A program made the translations under genes and the position numbers. 64,000 nt of DNA from a virus, in the IMG/VR virus record IMGVR_UViG_3300037587_000358, positions 1 through 64,000 of that record; one strand, given 5' to 3'. Of the stretch, positions 36,728-45,732 are shown piece after piece. Within the stretch, counting starts at the first letter, position 1. Each line of letters starts with the position of its first letter. Under the pieces are notes generated by a model. It did not search any database, was not told the origin of the DNA, and worked only from the letters and a program-made list of their open reading frames with translations.

Positions 36728-37072
36728 ATGTCTAAAAAAGGCAAGCATGTATCGTTCCCGAATCAAAGGGAACAGTGCAGGCTAAATAAGTACACGTATA
36801 CAGAGAAGTGTGCGTGTGGTATACTTACGTTGATGTGTAATTATCCGTTTGAAGACCCGAAGCATAAGAAGGGCATTTGTCGTGCCAATACGTGTACTGA
36901 TATGAGAAAGACTTTGGCTGGGGACGTCGATGCAATAGAAGAAACAATGGCTCCGTCAACAGAAGAGAAGCTTGGAGACGATGCACTGATTGATGCCAAG
37001 GATAACATCGCATCGGATACTGAGCCGGAAAAATATTTATCTGATCCGGAAGATATTGCAAAGTCAGCATAA
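36728..37072 (+). CDS. Hypothetical Cys-containing protein with acidic tail
   Basis: I start at the ATG at 36728 (MSKKGKHVSFPN), after an AGAGAGAGG stretch. The 114 residues have cysteines in the first half (CACGILTLMC, later ANTC) and an acidic disordered end. Earlier ATGs in the frame lack a ribosome site. Function unknown. Confidence 0.55.
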   Translation: MSKKGKHVSFPNQREQCRLNKYTYTEKCACGILTLMCNYPFEDPKHKKGICRANTCTDMRKTLAGDVDAIEETMAPSTEEKLGDDALIDAKDNIASDTEPEKYLSDPEDIAKSA

Positions 37073-37149
37073 AGGAGTCTTGTAGGGGTTTATTGTATTT
37101 TAAAAATACAACTGTTGAAGGTGAGCGCCTGGGCGGAAAGAGAGGGGAT

Positions 37150-37374
37150 ATGGAAAGCGAGCAGAATGGCCAAAAACCGCAAGTGATGGCCAGTCAAGTG
37201 GAGCGGTTGTTAACATCTAGGGAAGTAGAACTAATAAACGGCATGATAGAAGTGCAATTACGCCATGCAAATATATGTGATGGGCTGATAAACAGAACTA
37301 TGGCATCTAAGCAAAAGGCATGGGATATGGAAAGAGTTGCATTGCTAAAGAGGGTTTTATTGGTAATGGGATGA
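37150..37374 (+). CDS. Small helical protein
   Basis: The ATG at 37150 follows AGAGAGGGG. A TTG start at 37093 would add an unlikely leader. The 74 residues are helical (QVERLLTSREVELINGMIEVQLRHA). It is followed after 14 bases by the RDF-like gene. No known family. Confidence 0.55.
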   Translation: MESEQNGQKPQVMASQVERLLTSREVELINGMIEVQLRHANICDGLINRTMASKQKAWDMERVALLKRVLLVMG

Positions 37375-37388
37375 CAGCAAGGAAATAA

Positions 37389-38888
37389 ATGAACTTCAAC
37401 GGATTCGCAGTATCAATAGACGGATTTTATCACGACTCGCCCGTAATACTTGGGGCGAAGACATTAGAAAGAGAGGACAGTAAATTGCCTATCAACGGTT
37501 TGACGGAAATCGACAGGCCCCCACGGCAAGGCATGATACGGCTGGGGGTTAAAAAGAAGAAGCAGGGAACCAATACGGAGTATCCCTCCGAAGTAGACTT
37601 TTTTATTCTTGACCCGGAGACACCAGAGCCGGAAGAGAAGAAGAGGCTTATTGATTTATTCCATAAAGAGTTCGGGAGTGAGCCAAAGGCTATAAGCTGC
37701 TTAATCCGCTCTAGTGATATTAATGAGGCATTTCCGCAAAACTATAAAAGGTATGGCCGGAACACTGCTCTTAAATGTATTGGAGATGGCGAAACAGCTT
37801 TATGTACTGACCCGCAGTTCGTTGAAGGCCTCAAGGCATTGACTGATAAAGAGCTTCAAGAGAAGGAGCTAAAGAAAAACCCTACGAGGCCTATCGTTTG
37901 GTGTGCTGGACGGGACTGTATGTACTCTATCGTCAATGATGCATCGAAGAACAAGGAGTGCAAGGCAACAGCTACCCTGTCTATAGAGATTCCTGTTTTG
38001 GGCGGCATCGGTTGCTGGCAGATAACCACAGGCTCGTTTAACTCTATCTTAAATATAAATGGATTTATTAGGGATATGGTTCTTAGATTTGGTAGGGCGC
38101 ATATGCTACCTCTCACCCTGGAAAGGCGAGAGATTGAAACTATCTTCAGAGGTAAGAAGGCGAAGCATTATCCTTTATACCTTAACACGCATCACAGTAT
38201 GGGTGAAATGCTCAAGCAGCTAAAGATTGCACCTGAGAGAGTCCTTATTGAGACTTATGCAGAGCAGTCAGGAGAGCTACCGCCACCAGCAGAGATCATG
38301 GATGCAGAAGGAGTCGAGGTTCCAGTCGAAGAGAAGATGCCCGTTGAAGAAGAATGTGTACAGGGCCATCCAAATGTTGTAAGGAAATACGAAGAGAGCC
38401 TCAAGGAGGATATCGCAGAGGCAAGCCCAATGACGGTAGACCCGGAAGACGCCGAGATTAACAGGATGGCAGCGCAGGATGAAGTCAAGGAAACCGTTGG
38501 CAAGGCAGTAGATCAGCAGTCCAAAGAGTTTCTTGATGGTCTCAAAGAAGACGGTAAGGTATTGGACAAGCCTTATAATGCAGAAGTAGAAGGAGAGGGC
38601 TACAAGAAAAGACCAGTGGATGCATTGCCTCCAGAAACAGAGAAAAAAGAGAAGCCAGCACCTATCCAGAGTCCGCAGAACAAGCTTATAGACATGCCGG
38701 AAAACTTCTTTGAGTTTATGAATAAGGCGAAGTCTATGCTTAAGAAAGCAGAGAAGGAGGACATGTATATCGACGCATTGCATACATATAGTGTTAAAGG
38801 TTTATCCGAAGTAAAGGATGATAAAAAGAAGCAAGAAGACATTAGGGTATATGTCGAGGCTCTGCTTGAAGAAGAAGGAGTGATATGA
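37389..38888 (+). CDS. Recombination-directionality-factor-like (Gp3-like) protein
   Basis: A 499-residue protein. Residues about 55-280 match the pattern I know from phiC31 Gp3-like proteins: [27 protein letters not shown], a cysteine pair (CAGRDC), [12 protein letters not shown], then [16 protein letters not shown]. The family switches serine integrases to excision or, in virulent relatives, has other roles. Residues 290-430 are an acidic linker and the end is helical. No integrase is seen in the window, so a directionality role is unproved. Confidence 0.55.
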   Translation: MNFNGFAVSIDGFYHDSPVILGAKTLEREDSKLPINGLTEIDRPPRQGMIRLGVKKKKQGTNTEYPSEVDFFILDPETPEPEEKKRLIDLFHKEFGSEPKAISCLIRSSDINEAFPQNYKRYGRNTALKCIGDGETALCTDPQFVEGLKALTDKELQEKELKKNPTRPIVWCAGRDCMYSIVNDASKNKECKATATLSIEIPVLGGIGCWQITTGSFNSILNINGFIRDMVLRFGRAHMLPLTLERREIETIFRGKKAKHYPLYLNTHHSMGEMLKQLKIAPERVLIETYAEQSGELPPPAEIMDAEGVEVPVEEKMPVEEECVQGHPNVVRKYEESLKEDIAEASPMTVDPEDAEINRMAAQDEVKETVGKAVDQQSKEFLDGLKEDGKVLDKPYNAEVEGEGYKKRPVDALPPETEKKEKPAPIQSPQNKLIDMPENFFEFMNKAKSMLKKAEKEDMYIDALHTYSVKGLSEVKDDKKKQEDIRVYVEALLEEEGVI

Positions 38889-38889
38889 T

Positions 38890-39399
38890 ATGAGGCTTAT
38901 GGCCGATAGGACTGGTGAGAGATTTGGAAAGCTATTGGTTATTGGGTTTAGTCATAAGTCCGAAAAATATCATTATTATTGGCATGTTAAATGCAATTGC
39001 GGCAGGGTTAAAATTATTGCCATGAGGCATTTGACGACAGGGGCTATTAGGTCATGCGGGTGCCTGAGAAGGGGGCCTGATAGTAAGACTGGCAAGACTT
39101 TTTTTACACACGGAATGTACCGCACAGGAGCTTATAATTCATGGCAAGGCATGAAGTCTAGATGTCTAAACAGCGCTTATCATGGTTATCATTATTATGG
39201 CGGAAGGGGCATTAAGATATGCAAAAGATGGTTGGAATTTGAAAACTTCTTTGAAGATATGGGCAATAGGCCTCCTGGCCTAACTTTAGAAAGGAAGGAT
39301 AATAATGGTAATTATGAGCTGAGTAATTGTAAATGGGCGACTCGCAAAGAACAAGCCAATAATAGAAGAAATTCAAAAAGAAAGGTTGGGCAAAAATGA
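38890..39399 (+). CDS. Free-standing HNH/His-Me finger type endonuclease
   Basis: A 169-residue protein of a common phage type: [12 protein letters not shown] start, zinc cysteines (CNCG, CGCL), then [25 protein letters not shown] and a final [22 protein letters not shown]. The conserved R-D-N-G-Y--NC-WAT block is the mobile endonuclease signature. It overlaps the ssb start by four bases (ATGA). The neighbours are not split, so it acts as a free-standing homing gene. Confidence 0.75.
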   Translation: MRLMADRTGERFGKLLVIGFSHKSEKYHYYWHVKCNCGRVKIIAMRHLTTGAIRSCGCLRRGPDSKTGKTFFTHGMYRTGAYNSWQGMKSRCLNSAYHGYHYYGGRGIKICKRWLEFENFFEDMGNRPPGLTLERKDNNGNYELSNCKWATRKEQANNRRNSKRKVGQK

Positions 39400-39821
39400 G
39401 CAAAATCAATTTAGTTGTATTAGAAGGAAACCTTGTTCGGGACGTAGAACTGAAATATACTTCGAACGGTACCGCCCTTGCCGAGTTCACCATTGCGAAT
39501 AGCAAGAAGTATAAGGACAATAGCGGCGAGTGGCAGGAAAGACCGGGATTTTACAATTGCCAGTGCTGGGGTAAACGAGGCGAGACCATTGCAGAGTATT
39601 TCACCAAGGGTAAGCCTATTCAGATTCAGGGAGAGCTTGTATTTCAGCAATGGGAAACCAAAGACGGACAGAAGAGAAGCGCTGTCAAGATTGGCGTCGA
39701 GAAGTTCTTTTTTGTAGGCACCAAAGATGGTGCAGCCAGCGGCGGCGGTAATAGCGAAGGCCCATCATTCCCTGAAGGCAATGTGCCTAACGATGTCAAC
39801 GAGGAAAATATTCCGTTCTAA
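39396..39821 (+). CDS. ssb: Single-stranded DNA-binding protein
   Basis: A 141-residue OB-fold [25 protein letters not shown], then [15 protein letters not shown], then [30 protein letters not shown]. The glycine/serine-rich linker ends in the acidic tip ENIPF, like DDIPF of bacterial SSB, which recruits host replication proteins. It coats single-stranded DNA at the fork. Length and motifs are normal. It overlaps the next gene by one base. Confidence 0.95.
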   Translation: MSKINLVVLEGNLVRDVELKYTSNGTALAEFTIANSKKYKDNSGEWQERPGFYNCQCWGKRGETIAEYFTKGKPIQIQGELVFQQWETKDGQKRSAVKIGVEKFFFVGTKDGAASGGGNSEGPSFPEGNVPNDVNEENIPF

Positions 39822-40204
39822 TGGAAGAAAAATGCAAATGGGCATGGATGATGGAATGGTGCAAGCAGAGGTACTATCCTCCGGCTGGATCATGGGCATG
39901 GAAGTATGCAGGAGAAGCCTGGCAGCAAAGACAGGACGAACTTGCCGAGGCCTATGCGATATCTTCATGCTGGTACTGTCAGTTAGGAATAGACTCAGGA
40001 CGTCTCTCTTTAAGGAGTGTTCCTGAGCCCCCTAACTGGAAAGAAACTCTGTGTGAGCACCACCTGGACAGCCCTGCTCCGGTACACAACGACGGAGAAG
40101 ATGTTACTTGTGAGATATGCGATGACAGGCTTGACGAAGAAGAGCCGGGAGAGCTTGATCATCTAACCAACCTTGAGAAGGCTTTCGGAGTACGGGACTA
40201 CTAA
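39821..40204 (+). CDS. Hypothetical Cys/Trp-rich protein
   Basis: A 127-residue product coupled to ssb (TAATG). It has a tryptophan-rich start (KWAWMMEWCKQRYYPPAGSWAWKY) and cysteine pairs (CWYC, CEICDDRLDEEEPGELDH) that could bind zinc. The position between ssb and the helicase suggests a replication accessory role, but I recognise no family. Confidence 0.6.
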   Translation: MEEKCKWAWMMEWCKQRYYPPAGSWAWKYAGEAWQQRQDELAEAYAISSCWYCQLGIDSGRLSLRSVPEPPNWKETLCEHHLDSPAPVHNDGEDVTCEICDDRLDEEEPGELDHLTNLEKAFGVRDY

Positions 40205-40225
40205 AGAAAGGGCATTAACAACGAA

Positions 40226-42910
40226 ATGACAGCAGTGATAAAAAGAACTACCTGCCCAAAATGCTCAGCTACCAGAAAGAATAAAACAGAAAAGTGTTGT
40301 ACGGTATTTTCTAATGGCAATGAATTCTGCCATCATTGTGCTTGGGATTCGAGTAGAGAAGGAAGACCTAAAGTCGAATATAAGAAGCCTTCTCAGAAGC
40401 TACCGCAAGGGAAACCAGATGAGTTCAGGGCATTCCTCAAGGCCCGTGGTATCACTGAAGAGGTTGCGGCAAGGAATAAAATAAGCTGGAATGGTAAAGA
40501 AATCTTATTCCCGTACTTACTTGGCGATCAGATCGTAAATATCAAATACAGAACAAAGGACAAAAAGTTCCGTCAGGAAGCTGGCGCTATGAAAATCTTC
40601 TACGGCCTTAATGACATCGTTGGCGAAAAAGATGTCTATGTGGTCGAAGGTGAACTTGATAAGCTTTCCTGTGAAGTAGCTGGCTATGAAAATGTGGTTT
40701 CAACTCCTGACGGCGCCCCTTCATTAGAGGCAAAGACGTACACTACAAAGTTTAAGTTCATAGATGACTGCGAGCATTTGTTCGCAGCAGCAGAGCGAGT
40801 CATTATCGCAGTAGATAACGACCTGCCAGGCAAGAAGTTAGAATCGGAGCTGGTAAGAAGGTTCGGCCCAGAGCGGTGCTGGCTGGTTAAGTGGCCTCTT
40901 GACTGCAAGGATGCCAACGAAGTATTGCTCAAGCACGGCATGGTAAAACTCATGGAATGCCTTGAGAATCCTCGGCAGGGACCCATTGACGGTGTGTTTA
41001 CATCGGGAGACTTCTTTGATGCCTTGGACTCATTGTATGAAGAAGGTCTTCAAGGTGGCGTAAGTACGGGCTGGTTAGAAATAGATAAATACTATACCAT
41101 AAGACCTGGAGAGATGACGATTATTACAGGAATTCCGAGCCACGGTAAAGCATTAAGTATATACGAATACATACCATCTGAAAATGGATGGTTGGTTATG
41201 GGTGATATAAAGACAGGAGACAGGGTTTTTGACGAAAAAGGAAAGCTTTGCAATGTTGTTGGCGTTACCGAGACTATGATTGGTCGCCCGTGTTATAAAA
41301 TTACCTTTGATGACGGTACTGAGGTTGTGTGTGATAAAAACCATGAGTGGTTGACAATATCAGAAGCGGCCAGAAGAAGCGCTTTACAGCAGAAAGCCAA
41401 AAGAAATGGAAGGGATAAGGCATTGCCCAGAGGAACAGACCAGAGATATAAAAGAACTTTTCCTTCGATAGTTACAACTGGGTACATAAACAAGACAATA
41501 AAATCTCAGGGTAAAAACAACCATCAAGTGTCTTTATGTAAACCTATTCAACGGAAAGAAAAAAACCTCTTAATAGAACCGTATACTCTTGGCGCTTGGC
41601 TTGGAGACGGAACTAGTGCAAATGGGAATATTACGTGCGCAGATATAGATATTATTAAGCGAATTAATTTAGACGGATTTAAAACAACAAAAAATAAAGC
41701 TCCTTTGAGATTTAATATTGTAGGTTTAAAGGTTTTGCTTAGAAAATATGACCTGATAAACAGTAAGCAAATACCGACTATTTACATGAGAGGCTCTGTT
41801 GCGCAAAGATTCGAATTACTAAAAGGATTAATGGATACAGACGGCAGTTGTTCTAAATTAGACAGCCGCTGCGAGTTTGTCAGCACTAATAAACAGCTAG
41901 CTCTCGCTGTCTTAGAATTGGTTTTAGGCTTGGGAATTAAAGCAACCATAATTCCGGGCAAATCAATGTTAAACGGTAAATGCCATGGAGATAAATACAG
42001 GATTTGTTTTAATACAGAAGTGTCTGTATTTCATCTTAAAAGAAAACTTAGCAGGCAGGTACACAAAGGCGATAGAAAGACCAGAAGCCATGCAAGGACA
42101 ATTATTAGCTGTCAACGTGTTTCGTCTGTACCTGTGAAGTGTATACAGGTAGATAGTCCATCAAGGTTGTATTTAGCGACTACAAGCTTTATTCCTACTC
42201 ATAATAGTACGTGGCTGACCGCCTTGATGGTGAACCTAACGCATCAGTTCGGCTGGAAGCATAGCATATTCAGCCCTGAGAATCAGCCATTGCAACGGTA
42301 CATGGGTATTATCGCTGCAATGTATATTGGCAAGCCGTTTGGCAAAGGTTATACCGAGCGCATAAATAGAGACGAACTGGAAAATGCAAAGAAATGGCTG
42401 GACGAGCACTTCTATTTTACCCAGCCAAATGATGACGATTTATGTATCGACAGCTTGCTTGATAAGGCAAGGGAAACAGTGAAGAGATACGGTGTCAACG
42501 CGGTTATTATTGACCCGTGGAACGAGATCGATAGCAAGCGTTCCACGGGAGTAAGTGAAACCGAGCATATCAACCAAAGCCTTGCCAAGGTCAGGAGATT
42601 CGGAAGGCTATACAATGTACATATGTTTATTGTTGCGCATCCTCAGAAGCTACAGAAGGATAAAGACGACAAGTATCCGGCGCCAACAGCTTACGAGATA
42701 AGCGGTAGTGCTCATTGGTATAACAAAGGAGACGGTATAATAGCTGTGTGGAGAGACCCAAAAGACGAAACGAAGCAAGTAGTAATCTATGTGCAGAAGG
42801 TCAGGTTCAGAGAAGTAGGAAAAGTGGGAGAAATTAAACTGGACCATGATGTTGTTACCGGACGCTATTCAGATACCGGATATTTCCAGTCTCACTATAA
42901 AGGGATATAG
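40226..42910 (+). CDS. Primase-helicase (T7 gp4-like) interrupted by an intein
   Basis: 894 residues as encoded and 542 after removing the intein (residues 309-660). Extein order: zinc-binding domain with C10, C13, C35, C38; TOPRIM primase (VVEGELDKL about 139-147; AVDND about 195-199); then a RecA-like helicase whose Walker A (GIPSHGK-ST) is split by the intein. After it come SPENQP, the Walker B-like VIIDPWNEID and the FIVAHPQK motif. It would unwind DNA and prime lagging-strand synthesis. Spliced length is close to T7 gp4. No phage DNA polymerase gene is visible, so host polymerase may be used. Confidence 0.9.
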   Translation: MTAVIKRTTCPKCSATRKNKTEKCCTVFSNGNEFCHHCAWDSSREGRPKVEYKKPSQKLPQGKPDEFRAFLKARGITEEVAARNKISWNGKEILFPYLLGDQIVNIKYRTKDKKFRQEAGAMKIFYGLNDIVGEKDVYVVEGELDKLSCEVAGYENVVSTPDGAPSLEAKTYTTKFKFIDDCEHLFAAAERVIIAVDNDLPGKKLESELVRRFGPERCWLVKWPLDCKDANEVLLKHGMVKLMECLENPRQGPIDGVFTSGDFFDALDSLYEEGLQGGVSTGWLEIDKYYTIRPGEMTIITGIPSHGKALSIYEYIPSENGWLVMGDIKTGDRVFDEKGKLCNVVGVTETMIGRPCYKITFDDGTEVVCDKNHEWLTISEAARRSALQQKAKRNGRDKALPRGTDQRYKRTFPSIVTTGYINKTIKSQGKNNHQVSLCKPIQRKEKNLLIEPYTLGAWLGDGTSANGNITCADIDIIKRINLDGFKTTKNKAPLRFNIVGLKVLLRKYDLINSKQIPTIYMRGSVAQRFELLKGLMDTDGSCSKLDSRCEFVSTNKQLALAVLELVLGLGIKATIIPGKSMLNGKCHGDKYRICFNTEVSVFHLKRKLSRQVHKGDRKTRSHARTIISCQRVSSVPVKCIQVDSPSRLYLATTSFIPTHNSTWLTALMVNLTHQFGWKHSIFSPENQPLQRYMGIIAAMYIGKPFGKGYTERINRDELENAKKWLDEHFYFTQPNDDDLCIDSLLDKARETVKRYGVNAVIIDPWNEIDSKRSTGVSETEHINQSLAKVRRFGRLYNVHMFIVAHPQKLQKDKDDKYPAPTAYEISGSAHWYNKGDGIIAVWRDPKDETKQVVIYVQKVRFREVGKVGEIKLDHDVVTGRYSDTGYFQSHYKGI
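41150..42205 (+). mobile_element. Class 3 intein with LAGLIDADG endonuclease in the helicase Walker A
   Basis: The 352-residue intein begins with Ala309 (ALSIYEYIP) instead of Cys/Ser and ends in His659-Asn660 before Ser661. It has the three marks of class 3 inteins: Trp375 in block B (NHEW), Cys639 in block F (VKCIQVD) and Thr658 before the final HN. In that class the block F Cys is the first nucleophile. Two endonuclease motifs, LGAWLGDG (about 454-461) and LLKGLMDTDG (about 531-540), suggest active homing. Insertion is between Lys and Ser of the P-loop. Confidence 0.88.
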
Positions 42911-42912
42911 CT

Positions 42913-43239
42913 ATGGTCAAAAAGCACAAATTCAACGCAGTCTCTACCGTGGTAGATGGCTACCGCTTCGACAGTAAGAAGGAAGCAGCGAGGTATATAC
43001 GTAACAAGCTTTTAATACGTAGCGGTGAGATGGTGATGCAACTCAGACAGGTACCATTCCACCTGCCAGGCGGCGTAGTCTACCGTATAGACTTTATAGA
43101 ATATTATGCTAATGGCGATCAGCTATTTGTTGACGTGAAAGGAAAAGATACAAGCCAGAGCAAGCAGAAGAGAGTGCAGGTTGAAGGATGGTCAGAGAAT
43201 GGTAAATTAGTTTATCCGATTAAAATAACCTTAGTATAG
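42913..43239 (+). CDS. DUF1064 nuclease-like protein
   Basis: A 108-residue protein with the DUF1064 pattern: KKHKFNAVSTVVDGYRFDSKKEAARYI, then DFIEYYANGDQLFVDVKGKDT. The D-(x)n-D/E-V-K arrangement is that of the PD-(D/E)XK fold, so it may act as a Holliday junction or flap nuclease. It lies three bases after the helicase gene, with replication genes. The family link is from memory of the pattern. Confidence 0.75.
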   Translation: MVKKHKFNAVSTVVDGYRFDSKKEAARYIRNKLLIRSGEMVMQLRQVPFHLPGGVVYRIDFIEYYANGDQLFVDVKGKDTSQSKQKRVQVEGWSENGKLVYPIKITLV

Positions 43240-43248
43240 GAGGTCGTA

Positions 43249-43617
43249 ATGGATGATTTGTATAAATACAAGAAATATGTGGCTACGACAGACTCTCTTT
43301 ATCAGAGCAAACGAGCGAAGCTTACGAAACAGGTAACACACTGGATGGGCAAGTTTGCAATCGTAAAGGGTGAAAATAACAGGCTCCGACAGATGATGAA
43401 GACCATTACGGCGTCCAATATAAGGATGGTCGCAATGGCAGGGGAGCTGGACAAGGAAGTGGCTGAGCTTAAAGACTGTCTAGCTGAAGCCCGTCTCAGA
43501 TTCAACGAGCAAGAGAAGGCATTAGATCATCATCGAAGCGAAGAAGCAAAGAATGGTATCTTGGTCTCCAAGCTAGAGAAACAAGTACAGGAGCTTGAAG
43601 CCGGAGCCTTGGTATGA
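43249..43617 (+). CDS. Coiled-coil hypothetical protein
   Basis: A 122-residue, nearly all-helical product with a basic N-terminal half and a long heptad-like C-terminal half (LDKEVAELKDCLAEARLRFNEQ). AGGAGG precedes the ATG. It overlaps the next gene by four bases (ATGA). Role unknown. Confidence 0.6.
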   Translation: MDDLYKYKKYVATTDSLYQSKRAKLTKQVTHWMGKFAIVKGENNRLRQMMKTITASNIRMVAMAGELDKEVAELKDCLAEARLRFNEQEKALDHHRSEEAKNGILVSKLEKQVQELEAGALV

Positions 43618-43838
43618 CCTTCCAGTTCGGAAACGTAGTAGTGGTTGACGGTGGCCAAATAGGAGTCATCGTCAAGTCCTGGGATAAGGACGAATCAGTC
43701 TTTACTGATAATGGCAAGACCTATGATGTCTATGTCCGTAACCTTAACGGCTTCAGGGAATACAGGGAAGAAGATATCCGGCGCTTTATATACAGTAAAG
43801 ACCTAACAGATGAAGAAAAGGAATTCTATGAAGCCTAA
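43614..43838 (+). CDS. Small beta-rich hypothetical protein
   Basis: Seventy-four residues, starting with a KOW/SH3-like pattern (FQFGNVVVVDGGQIGVIVKSW) and ending in charged helix. Coupled to both neighbours by overlap. Such small barrel proteins are common in early phage regions. No function assigned. Confidence 0.6.
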   Translation: MTFQFGNVVVVDGGQIGVIVKSWDKDESVFTDNGKTYDVYVRNLNGFREYREEDIRRFIYSKDLTDEEKEFYEA

Positions 43839-43953
43839 AACACCGGACATTGCAAGCGACGCATATGATATGTGGCTTGGCGATGACCCAGAGAACCAAA
43901 CACCGGAAGACATGGCGGATGAAGAAGCAGGCGAAGTGCGGAGGTCAGGATAA
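43828..43953 (+). CDS. Micro-protein (41 residues)
   Basis: An acidic 41-residue frame (MKPKTPDIASDAYDMWLGDD start) overlapping the previous gene by 11 bases and sharing one base with the next start (TAATG at 43951-43955). The overlap chain and composition support it. Function unknown. Confidence 0.55.
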   Translation: MKPKTPDIASDAYDMWLGDDPENQTPEDMADEEAGEVRRSG

Positions 43954-44141
43954 TGGACTTACAAGGGGTAGGGGAACTGGCACAAAAGATTGATAAACTG
44001 GAAAAGAATTTTGCAAAAGCAGATTATATTTTATCAGAGGTAATGATTGCGCTGGCCTTAGTTCCAGGAGTCAATGACATGGGACATGCATGGGCTGTGA
44101 GGAATTACCAAGAATATTTGAAAGATACAGAGAGGGGGTGA
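43953..44141 (+). CDS. Small helical protein
   Basis: Sixty-two residues, helical (LAQKIDKLEKNFAKADYILSE), coupled to the micro-protein before it. It ends in ERG just before a weak site for the next gene. No family recognised. Confidence 0.55.
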   Translation: MDLQGVGELAQKIDKLEKNFAKADYILSEVMIALALVPGVNDMGHAWAVRNYQEYLKDTERG

Positions 44142-44146
44142 TTATA

Positions 44147-44347
44147 TTGGCAAAGATAAAAAAGAAAGCAGTGCTCTATCATAAGCTGTTGAAGGGGTTC
44201 GGTGTAACCACTGAATGTGGTATCGCAAGCGACAACACCAAGTCAACATGGGCTGGCGTAAAATGCAAAAGATGTCTCAAGGTTAAAGAGGCAGAGGTAA
44301 AAGCAAAAGCAGCAAAGAAGGCTGCAAAGAAAGGTGGCAAAAAGTAA
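44147..44347 (+). CDS. Very basic small protein, TTG start
   Basis: I favour a TTG start at 44147 after AGAGGGGG. The frame is open upstream but overlaps the previous gene without a ribosome site. The 66 residues are lysine-rich with three cysteines (TECG, CKRC) and an alanine/lysine tail (KAAKKAAKKGGKK), like nucleic-acid-binding basic proteins. It ends just before a structured intergenic element. Confidence 0.55.
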   Translation: MAKIKKKAVLYHKLLKGFGVTTECGIASDNTKSTWAGVKCKRCLKVKEAEVKAKAAKKAAKKGGKK

Positions 44348-44352
44348 TAACG

Positions 44353-44441
44353 AGCTGGGAGCGTAGGGCTAGTAATACTTTTAATAAGTACGGAACCTCC
44401 TACTTTCCCAGCTTACTTTAATACGTGATTCGCAATACAAG
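44353..44441 (+). promoter_or_regulatory. Structured element A with 30-bp repeat (copy 1)
   Basis: AGCTGGGA (44353-44360) pairs with TCCCAGCT (44406-44413), enclosing inner stems GTAGG/CCTAC and TACTT/AAGTA. A 30-base segment follows at 44412-44441 that is identical to 45690-45719, containing TTTAATACGTGATTCGC. The ribosome site of the next gene comes right after. Likely a phage promoter or RNA processing site. Confidence 0.6.
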
Positions 44442-44459
44442 AAAGAGAGGGATTTTGGC

Positions 44460-44888
44460 GTGACAAATGAATTATGGTGCTTGGTAGGATTGCCGCGATC
44501 AGGAAAGACTACGTGGGCTACTGACAAGGGAGGCGATGATTTTGATCCAATAGTAAGCAAGGATGCCATCAGGCTTGCTTTGCACGGAGAACGGTTCTTG
44601 AAAGAACGAGAGGATGAAGTCCATAGTATATCAAGGATAATGATACATGCCTTGTTCCTTGCAGGCCACAAAGTCGTGGTTCTGGATGAAACTAATACTA
44701 CAGTCAAGCGAAGGAATGAATGTAGGTCTGAGCACTGGAGCGTAAGATTCAAGGTGTTTGACACTCCAGTAGGAGAATGCCTAAGAAGGGCCGCGCTCAC
44801 GGACGACACCGTTATAGTTCCGATAATAAGAAAGATGGCCGCGCAGTTTGAGCCATTAACCCCAGCAGAAAAAATGTTAGAATTATAA
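44460..44888 (+). CDS. P-loop kinase (polynucleotide-kinase-like)
   Basis: A 142-residue AAA_33/PNK-type P-loop protein: Walker A GLPRSGKTTW near the start, then SKDAIRLALHG, a helical region, VVVLDETNTTVKRRNE (the typical D-TN--R motif) and a C-terminal P--R lid. It starts at GTG, after an AGAAAGAGAGG site. It may phosphorylate nucleic acid 5' ends or a small molecule. The short length means the kinase domain stands alone without a phosphatase. Confidence 0.75.
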   Translation: MTNELWCLVGLPRSGKTTWATDKGGDDFDPIVSKDAIRLALHGERFLKEREDEVHSISRIMIHALFLAGHKVVVLDETNTTVKRRNECRSEHWSVRFKVFDTPVGECLRRAALTDDTVIVPIIRKMAAQFEPLTPAEKMLEL

Positions 44889-44919
44889 CCTAAAGAAAGA
44901 GAGGTGCATTATCAAGGTA

Positions 44920-45612
44920 ATGAACATAGGGATTATCATACGCAATGACCACGATGATACTTTTCCAGTAGCATTGACACCACAGATGGTATCGATAATA
45001 CAAAACCTTTTGACACAACTACCAGCAGCGCAGTCTAAGTTGGTGGATTCATCAGGCAAGAAGGTAGCATCCAACGCATCAATACCTATTATTCCAAGGC
45101 TCATGGAGTTTGATTGGGATACAGCGTATGCTCCAATAATGCCAGAAGAAGAGCAGAAGATGATGAAGGCATTGCAGGATAAGTACGCAGAAGACGAAAA
45201 GAACTGTTATTTGCAAAGAACAGAGGCGTCAGATGCAGCCAAGACTGGCGGTATCATTGTTCCAGAGGGTATGAACAAAGACGAAGACGACCCTGATGGC
45301 AAGGTGACTAAGCTTAAAAAGCCTGCGATGTTCACAGACAAGGACAACCCGTTCAATCTGTCGCTTGATGCAAAGGGTAGGGCCAATGTTGACTTGGAAA
45401 AGACGGGTTCGGATACCGAGCCTGACCCGAATGTCGACGATAAAGTAAGCATTGGCTCCGACAAGGAAGAGGAAATCCGTGCCGACGAAGCGGAGACGGC
45501 GGGTGCAGAGCCTCCCGCAGACCAAGCGAAGGCGGCGGAGGGAGAAAGCAGCGAAGATTGCACAGTAACGCCAGAGTCGCTTAATCTTAGCGGCGAGCAG
45601 AAAAATATATAG
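44920..45612 (+). CDS. Hypothetical protein with acidic disordered C-terminus
   Basis: A 230-residue product. The first 100 residues look folded (GIIIRNDHDDTFPVALTPQMVSIIQNLL). The rest is acidic low-complexity sequence (EEEIRADEAETAGAEPPADQ). An AGAGAGG stretch lies about 20 bases upstream. No known family. The gene is enclosed between the two copies of the 30-bp repeat, together with the kinase. Confidence 0.6.
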   Translation: MNIGIIIRNDHDDTFPVALTPQMVSIIQNLLTQLPAAQSKLVDSSGKKVASNASIPIIPRLMEFDWDTAYAPIMPEEEQKMMKALQDKYAEDEKNCYLQRTEASDAAKTGGIIVPEGMNKDEDDPDGKVTKLKKPAMFTDKDNPFNLSLDAKGRANVDLEKTGSDTEPDPNVDDKVSIGSDKEEEIRADEAETAGAEPPADQAKAAEGESSEDCTVTPESLNLSGEQKNI

Positions 45613-45719
45613 GCGATAAGTCGCCTTGGTGGGCAGGGGTAACAAGGGCAATCTCTGAAAGGGACAGCGCAGGTAAACTCTGCCTACCACTTACTTTAAT
45701 ACGTGATTCGCAATACAAG
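45611..45719 (+). promoter_or_regulatory. Structured element B with 30-bp repeat (copy 2)
   Basis: A tight hairpin AGGCGA/TCGCCT (45611-45626) is followed by a long stem TGGTGGGCAG (45627-45636) with CTGCCTACCA (45680-45689), then the exact 30-base repeat at 45690-45719. The ribosome site GGGAGG follows at once. Same layout as element A. Confidence 0.6.
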
Positions 45720-45732
45720 GGAGGCATGAAAA

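Noticed and set aside
37389-38888. Calling the phage definitely temperate from the RDF-like gene
   Set aside because: Gp3-like proteins also occur without integrase, and no integrase or clear repressor is present in this window.
38890-39399. Intron or intein associated with the HNH-type endonuclease
   Set aside because: Neighbouring genes are intact, and no intron core or intein blocks are found nearby, so it is free-standing.
44353-45689. tRNA-like or riboswitch identity for the two hairpin elements
   Set aside because: No T arm or anticodon loop of normal size, and no riboswitch consensus that I recognise. Kept as hairpin plus repeat.
45690-45719. T7 promoter
   Set aside because: Only the first seven bases TAATACG match. 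The rest and the GGG start region differ, and no T7-type RNA polymerase gene is visible.
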